Source of the DNA: Chloroflexota bacterium
GTDB lineage: Bacteria > Chloroflexota > Limnocylindria > QHBO01
Length of the DNA stretch: 7,129 bases
Direction: 5' to 3'
NCBI GenBank assembly: GCA_013697395.1
Contig: JACCWY010000194.1
Location: 1 to 7,129, forward strand
This document shows, in pieces, positions 1-4,220 of the stretch. A program made the position numbers and the translations under genes. The notes under the pieces were generated by a model. The model was not told the origin of the DNA. It did no database searches and saw only the letters and a program-made list of their open reading frames with translations. Numbering within the stretch: position 1 is the first letter of the stretch; each line of letters starts with the position of its first letter.

Positions 1-580
<580 letters not shown>

Positions 581-586
581 ATCTGG

Positions 587-602
587 TCCTTCGTCGCTCC
601 TT
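587..602 (-). promoter_or_regulatory. Shine-Dalgarno site(s) for tuf
   Basis: The coding strand between fusA and tuf contains GAAGGA (587-592), six bases before the tuf ATG, and a second AAGGAG (597-602) further upstream. The proximal site has near-ideal spacing and fixes the tuf start. It is much stronger than the sites before rpsL, rpsG and fusA, which fits the very high EF-Tu demand relative to the rest of the operon. Confidence 0.75.
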
Positions 603-607
603 GTGTC

Positions 608-2713
608 TTAGCTCTTCGACTTTGCGATCAGCTCGTTGGCGAGGCTGGCGGGGACTTCCGCGTAGCGGCTGAACTCCATGGAGTAGGTGGCACGACCCTG
701 GGTCATGCTGCGCAGCTCGGTCGCGTAGCCGAACATCTCGGCCAGCGGAACGTGCGCCTGGATCATGCGGCTCGTCCCGCGCTCATCGATCCCGTCGATC
801 GTGCCGCGCTTGCTGTTGAGGTTTCCGATGACGTCGCCCATGTAGTCCTCGGGCGCCGTGACCTCGACCTTCATGATCGGCTCGAGGATGGCCGGATCGG
901 CCTTCCGCACACCGTCCTTGGCTGCCATGCTGCCGGCGATCTTCATCGCCATCTCGGAGCTGTCGACCTCGTGATACGACCCGTCGATGAGGGTCACCTT
1001 CAGGTCGATCACCGGGAACCCGGCGATGACGCCCCCGGCCAGCGCCTCGACGACGCCCGACTCGATGGCGCGCCAGAACTCGCGCGGCACGGAACCGCCG
1101 ACGATCTTCGACTCCCATTCGAATCCGGCGCCACGCTCGAGCGGCTCAAGCGTCAGCACGGCGTGGCCATACTGCCCCTTGCCGCCGGTCTGGCGCACGA
1201 ATCGGCCCTCGGCCTTGACGCCCGTGCGGATCGCCTCACGGTAGCTCACCTGCGGCCGGCCAACGTTGGCCTGCACCTTGAACTCGCGCAGCATGCGGTC
1301 GACGAGCACCTCGAGGTGGAGCTCTCCCATGCCGGCGATCCGCGTCTGGCTCGACTCCTGGTCCGTGTGGACGCGGAAGGTCGGATCCTCGGCCGCGAGT
1401 CGCTGGAGGGCGATTGCCATCTTGTCCTGGTCGGCCTTCGTCTTCGGCTCGACGGCGAGCTCGATCACCGGCTCCGGGAAGGTGATCGACTCCAGCACGA
1501 TTGGCTTGTCCTCGGCCGACAGCGTGTCGCCGGTCGTGGTGTTCTTGAGGCCGACGGCGGCGGCGATGTCGCCGGCGCTGACCGACTCGATCTCCTCGCG
1601 GTGGTTGGCGTGCATCTGGAGGATGCGCCCGACCCGCTCTTTCACGCCTTTGGTGCTGTTGTACACGTACGAGCCGGTCTTAAGCGTGCCCGAGTACACC
1701 CGGAAGTAGGCGAGGTTGCCGACGAAGGGATCGGTCGCGATCTTGAACGCGAGCGCGGTGAACGGCTCGGAGGGATCGGTGACGCGAATGACTTCCTCAC
1801 CGGTGCGCAGGTCCTTGCCGACCATCGGCGGCACGTCGAGCGGGCTGGGCAGGTAATCGACCACTGCGTCGAGCATCGGCTGCACGCCCTTGTTCTTCAG
1901 GGCGGAGCCGGTCAGGACCGGCACGACCTTGTAGGCCAGCGTGCCGGCGCGCAGCGCGCGGCGCAGCTCGTCTGGGCCGATCTGCTCGCCCTCGAGGAAC
2001 TTGTGGGCGATGTGGTCGTCGAGGTCGGCCACCGCCTCGATCATCTTCTCCCGCCACTCGTCGGCGAGCGACTGGACGTCGGCCGGGATGTCGCCGACCT
2101 GGATCTGGTCGCCCAGGTTGTTGCCGTACGTGATCGCATTCATGTTGATGAGGTCGATTACCCCGCGGAACGTGTCCTCGGACCCGATCGGCACCTGGAG
2201 CGGCACGGCGTTCACGCCGAGGCGGTCCTTGATCATGTCGACCACGCGCCAGAAGTCGGCGCCGGTGCGGTCGAGCTTGTTCACGAAGCAGAAGCGCGGG
2301 ATGTGGTACTTGTCGGCCTGGCGCCAGACGGTCTCGGACTGCGGCTCGACGCCGGCCACGCCGTCGAAGACGACGACCGCGCCGTCGAGCACGCGAAGGC
2401 TGCGCTCGACCTCCACCGTAAAGTCCACGTGGCCGGGCGTGTCGATGAGGTTGATTCGATGGTCGTCCCAGAAGCAGGTCGTCGCGGCGGCCGTGATCGT
2501 GATCCCCCGCTCCTGCTCCTGCTCCATCCAGTCCATCGTCGCCGCGCCCTCGTGGACCTCGCCGAGCTTGTAGATCTTCTTCGTGTAGAACAGGATCCGC
2601 TCGGTCACGGTCGTCTTGCCCGCGTCGATGTGCGCGATGATCCCGATGTTCCGGCTGCGCTCGAGCGGGATGCTGGCGGTGGACGCCGGACGGCCGGCGG
2701 TCTGCGTCGTCAT
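608..2713 (-). CDS. fusA: Elongation factor G (translocase)
   Basis: EF-G is the ribosomal GTPase that drives tRNA-mRNA translocation and, with ribosome recycling factor, splits post-termination ribosomes. The 701 residues match the normal length. GTPase motifs are complete: AHIDAGKTT 27-35, RGITI 69-73, DTPGH 91-95, NKLD 145-148, GSA 269-271. Domain II covers roughly 316-410 and domain III about 418-485, with GMGELHLEV 461-469. Domain IV has GKGQYGHAV 511-519 and the tip loop with His581 that reaches the decoding site. Domain V ends with the typical RSMTQGRATYSMEFSRY. The N-terminus is about 10 residues longer than in most EF-Gs (P-loop near 27, not near 17). ATG 2713 is nevertheless the only plausible start, because no ATG, GTG or TTG lies between it and the conserved RNIGIIAHID. 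It begins 4 nt after the rpsG stop with only a weak ribosome-binding site, suggesting translational coupling. The TAA stop is at 608-610. Confidence 0.98.
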   Translation of the reverse strand: MTTQTAGRPASTASIPLERSRNIGIIAHIDAGKTTVTERILFYTKKIYKLGEVHEGAATMDWMEQEQERGITITAAATTCFWDDHRINLIDTPGHVDFTVEVERSLRVLDGAVVVFDGVAGVEPQSETVWRQADKYHIPRFCFVNKLDRTGADFWRVVDMIKDRLGVNAVPLQVPIGSEDTFRGVIDLINMNAITYGNNLGDQIQVGDIPADVQSLADEWREKMIEAVADLDDHIAHKFLEGEQIGPDELRRALRAGTLAYKVVPVLTGSALKNKGVQPMLDAVVDYLPSPLDVPPMVGKDLRTGEEVIRVTDPSEPFTALAFKIATDPFVGNLAYFRVYSGTLKTGSYVYNSTKGVKERVGRILQMHANHREEIESVSAGDIAAAVGLKNTTTGDTLSAEDKPIVLESITFPEPVIELAVEPKTKADQDKMAIALQRLAAEDPTFRVHTDQESSQTRIAGMGELHLEVLVDRMLREFKVQANVGRPQVSYREAIRTGVKAEGRFVRQTGGKGQYGHAVLTLEPLERGAGFEWESKIVGGSVPREFWRAIESGVVEALAGGVIAGFPVIDLKVTLIDGSYHEVDSSEMAMKIAGSMAAKDGVRKADPAILEPIMKVEVTAPEDYMGDVIGNLNSKRGTIDGIDERGTSRMIQAHVPLAEMFGYATELRSMTQGRATYSMEFSRYAEVPASLANELIAKSKS

Positions 2714-2717
2714 CGGT

Positions 2718-3191
2718 CTACCACTTGAAGTGGCTGAAGGCCTTGTTGGCCTCGGCCATCCGGTGGGTGTCCTCGCGTCGCTTCACCGCGGCGCCGATGC
2801 CGTTGCTGGCGTCCATCAGCTCGGCCGACAGCTTGTCCGCCATGCTCTTCCCGTTGCGCCGCCGGGCCGACTCGATCAGCCAGCGCATGCCGAGGCTGAC
2901 GCGGCGATCGGCGCGCACCTCGACCGGGATCTGGTACGTGGAGCCGCCGACGCGCTTCGGCTTGACCTCGATCAGCGGCATCGCGTTGCGCAGCGCCTGC
3001 TCGAGCACCTCGACGCCGGCACGGCCGGCCTGGCTCTCGCACCGGGCGAGGGCGTCCTCGAGGATGCGGTGAGCCAGGTGGCGCTTGCCACCGTACATGA
3101 GCTTGTTGGTGAATTGGTTGAGCGTCAGCGCGGTGCCGGTCAGCTGCTCCGCGTACTTGGTCTTACGCGCGATCGTGGGTCGTCGTGGCAT
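2718..3191 (-). CDS. rpsG: 30S ribosomal protein S7
   Basis: S7 binds the 3' major domain of 16S rRNA, nucleates assembly of the 30S head and contacts the E-site tRNA. The 157 residues match the family norm (about 156). Recognisable segments are the MPRR start, FTNKLMYGGKRHLAHRI, NAMPLIEVKPKRVGGSTYQI, the basic patch around RWLIESARRRNGKSMADKL, and the C-terminal EDTHRMAEANKAFSHFKW. Arg/Lys richness fits rRNA binding. The start ATG at 3191 lies six bases after the rpsL stop. A weak AAGG sits inside the end of rpsL, so S7 is probably translated by coupling. The stop is TAG at 2718-2720. In E. coli S7 represses this operon by binding a roughly 100-nt rpsL-rpsG spacer. No such spacer exists here, so any autoregulation must use another site. 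Confidence 0.98.
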   Translation of the reverse strand: MPRRPTIARKTKYAEQLTGTALTLNQFTNKLMYGGKRHLAHRILEDALARCESQAGRAGVEVLEQALRNAMPLIEVKPKRVGGSTYQIPVEVRADRRVSLGMRWLIESARRRNGKSMADKLSAELMDASNGIGAAVKRREDTHRMAEANKAFSHFKW

Positions 3192-3197
3192 CGCTGG

Positions 3198-3617
3198 CTA
3201 CGCCTTGCCCGGCGCCTTCGCGCCGTACTTGCTGCGGCTCTGCCTGCGGTCCCGCACGCCGGCGGCGTCGAGCGTGCCCCGGATGATGTGGTACTTCACC
3301 GCCGGCAGGTCCTTCACGCGCCCGCCGCGGACGAGCACCATCGAATGCTCCTGCAGGTTGTGCCCGACGCCGGGGATGTAGGCGGTGACCTCCATCCCGT
3401 TCGTGAGGCGCACGCGCGCGACCTTCCGAAGCGCCGAGTTCGGCTTCTTCGGGGTGCGCGTCATGACCTGCAGGCACACGCCGCGTCGCTGCGGCGCGCC
3501 TCGGCCCTCAGACGTGGTCTGCTTGAGGGTGTTCAGCGTCCGGCGCAGCGCCGGGGCCTTCACCTTCTTGATGGCCGGCTTTCGACCCTTGCGGACCAGC
3601 TGGCTGATGGTTGGCAT
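3198..3617 (-). CDS. rpsL: 30S ribosomal protein S12
   Basis: S12 sits at the decoding centre and controls accuracy of codon reading. The 139-residue product has the signature APQRRGVC (41-48), TPKKPNSALRK (55-65), VRLTNGMEVTAYIPGVGHNLQEH and RGGRVKDLP. It is about 14 residues longer than E. coli S12 before the APQRRGVC motif, as in many Gram-positive and related phyla. The residues equivalent to E. coli Lys42 and Lys87 (mature numbering) are Lys57 and Lys102, so the common streptomycin-resistance substitutions are absent. Asp103 is the position modified by RimO in E. coli. A small departure is Ala in LPAV, where Gly is usual. The start ATG at 3617 gives the standard MPTISQLVRKGRK. The best upstream ribosome-binding match, GAGG (3630-3633), is 12 nt away, longer than ideal. 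It is the first gene of the operon transcribed from the promoter at 3773-3802. Confidence 0.98.
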   Translation of the reverse strand: MPTISQLVRKGRKPAIKKVKAPALRRTLNTLKQTTSEGRGAPQRRGVCLQVMTRTPKKPNSALRKVARVRLTNGMEVTAYIPGVGHNLQEHSMVLVRGGRVKDLPAVKYHIIRGTLDAAGVRDRRQSRSKYGAKAPGKA

Positions 3618-3652
3618 CGAGAACGAGAACCTCGCGTCAGTTGAATATCTTG

Positions 3653-3735
3653 CGATCGCGCCGATCGATGAACGCCCACGGCGATCCGATTGAGCCGCCG
3701 ATTCTTGGGTTCATCGAGGGTGCCCGGTCGGGCAC
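3653..3735 (-). promoter_or_regulatory. Structured 5' leader of rpsL (candidate ribosomal-protein leader RNA)
   Basis: The leader from the predicted start (about 3766) to the rpsL ATG is about 150 nt and contains successive inverted repeats. Hairpin 1 pairs GTGCCCG with CGGGCAC (3720-3726 / 3729-3735). Hairpin 2 has a perfect 9-bp basal stem (3665-3673 / 3709-3717), an internal loop and a 5-bp apical stem (3679-3683 / 3696-3700). A third small inverted repeat, CGATC/GATCG, spans 3653-3667. It overlaps three bases of the hairpin-2 base, so the two may be alternatives. This is a candidate site for feedback control by S7 or S12 or for antitermination; function is inference only. No run of U follows the stems, so they do not look like intrinsic terminators. 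Confidence 0.4.
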
Positions 3736-3768
3736 ACACGAAGGCGCCCCGCACCCGGGACACCGATC

Positions 3769-3812
3769 TCGGAGTATACGGAACACCCGTTCGGAGTGTC
3801 AAACGAACACCC
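3769..3812. repeat. Imperfect 22/24-bp tandem duplication spanning the str promoter
   Basis: Two adjacent units each begin TCGGAGT (3769-3775 and 3791-3797) and each contain GAACACCC (3781-3788 and 3805-3812), with 5 and 7 bases between the shared blocks. The shared blocks are 7 and 8 bp and exact. The two units place the -10 and -35 elements at equivalent positions. They could be paired operator half-sites on one DNA face, or simply the remains of a duplication. Confidence 0.6.
3773..3802 (-). promoter_or_regulatory. sigma70-type promoter for rpsL-rpsG-fusA-tuf
   Basis: On the minus strand there is a consensus -35 TTGACA (3797-3802), an 18-nt spacer, and -10 TATACT (3773-3778, five of six matches to TATAAT). 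Transcription would start near 3766, about 150 nt before rpsL. It points the right way, sits between the rpoC terminator and rpsL, and is the best promoter match I found in the gap. There is no extended -10 TG and no AT-rich UP element. The promoter lies inside an imperfect direct duplication, TCGGAGT...GAACACCC, at 3769-3788 and 3791-3812. The -10 falls in one copy and the -35 in the other. Confidence 0.8.
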
Positions 3813-3877
3813 TCTGCGTGGGGAGCACCGGAGGACCGCCGATCACTGTGTTCTGGCTCCGGCCCTACGGCGCCCGA

Positions 3878-4039
3878 TGCCAACCCAATTGGCCCTGTGA
3901 CGGAGGAACTCTCCATCCGTCGCCGAAATGCCAGCTGGATTGGGGCCCTGGCGATCGAACGATGGCACATCCCCTGACTCACGCTCGATGGCGTCCCGCC
4001 ACCGCGCGGTCGATCGTCGCAGGGCCAACCAGGTTGGCA
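3878..4039. repeat. Three diverged copies of a palindromic element in the rpoC-rpsL gap
   Basis: Copy A (3878-3903, plus) and copy C (4014-4039, minus) match at 21 of 26 positions by hand alignment. They share TGCCAACC and TTGGCCCTG, and all five differences are transitions. Copy B (3930 to about 3963, plus) aligns with small gaps, sharing TGCCA, a TTGG core, CCCTG and a CGATCGA-like end. Each copy is internally palindromic: GCCAA/TTGGC in A and C, CCAGCTGG and GCCAG/CTGGC in B. A and C are inverted relative to each other and could pair over a loop of about 110 nt. They may be members of a dispersed genomic repeat family of REP or small-MITE type. No coding is evident. Confidence 0.55.
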
Positions 4040-4153
4040 CGTGGCGCCAGCACATGGCGCCAGCACGTCGCGCCAGCACGTGGCGCCAGCACGTCGCGCC
4101 AGCACGTCGCGCCCGCACGTCGCGCCCGCACGTCGCGCCAGCACGGGGCGCCC
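4037..4153. repeat. Tandem repeat: nine 13-bp units
   Basis: Nine head-to-tail units with consensus GCACGTSGCGCCM (S = G/C, M = A/C) start at 4037, 4050, 4063, 4076, 4089, 4102, 4115, 4128 and 4141, with no gap. Units 3, 5 and 8 are identical, as are units 1 and 4, and units 6 and 7. Variation is confined mostly to the seventh and last bases, apart from a G-to-A in unit 2 and a T-to-G in unit 9. Several junctions form inverted repeats such as GCGCCA-GCACG-TGGCGC. The unit is not a multiple of three and lacks stops in all frames, which explains the spurious open frames across it. It lies between the rpoC terminator and the str promoter. Confidence 0.95.
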
Positions 4154-4170
4154 CCGAGGGAGAGCGAGAA

Positions 4171-4197
4171 GAAGGGCGGCCACGCGGGCCGCCCTTC
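4171..4197 (-). terminator. Hairpin terminator downstream of rpoC
   Basis: A perfect 11-bp inverted repeat, GAAGGGCGGCC / GGCCGCCCTTC, with a 5-base loop begins 24 nt after the rpoC stop. On the minus strand the stem is followed by TTCTCGCTCT, a pyrimidine-rich but U-poor tail typical of high-GC genomes. It most likely ends the rpoBC transcript before the str promoter. Read-through is possible given the weak U-tract. Confidence 0.8.
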
Positions 4198-4220
4198 ATG
4201 CATCGGTCTTGATGGCGCGG

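Noticed and set aside
3643..3654. Second promoter close to rpsL with a GATATT -10
   Set aside because: The -10 matches only four of six bases and the partner TTCATC only three of six. It is far weaker than the TTGACA/TATACT pair upstream.
3653..3660. GCGATCGC octamer resembling the cyanobacterial HIP1 palindrome
   Set aside because: A single occurrence in a high-GC sequence with frequent CGATCG is not evidence of cyanobacterial origin.
3637..3714. 25-codon upstream open frame (MNPRIGGSIGSPW...) ending 19 nt before rpsL
   Set aside because: It has no Shine-Dalgarno site, its ATG lies in the hairpin stem, and it has no attenuator-like codon run. It is probably a chance frame, though a leader peptide cannot be wholly excluded.
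4037..4153. Possible CRISPR array
   Set aside because: Units of 13 bp abut directly with no unique spacers, and no cas gene is present.
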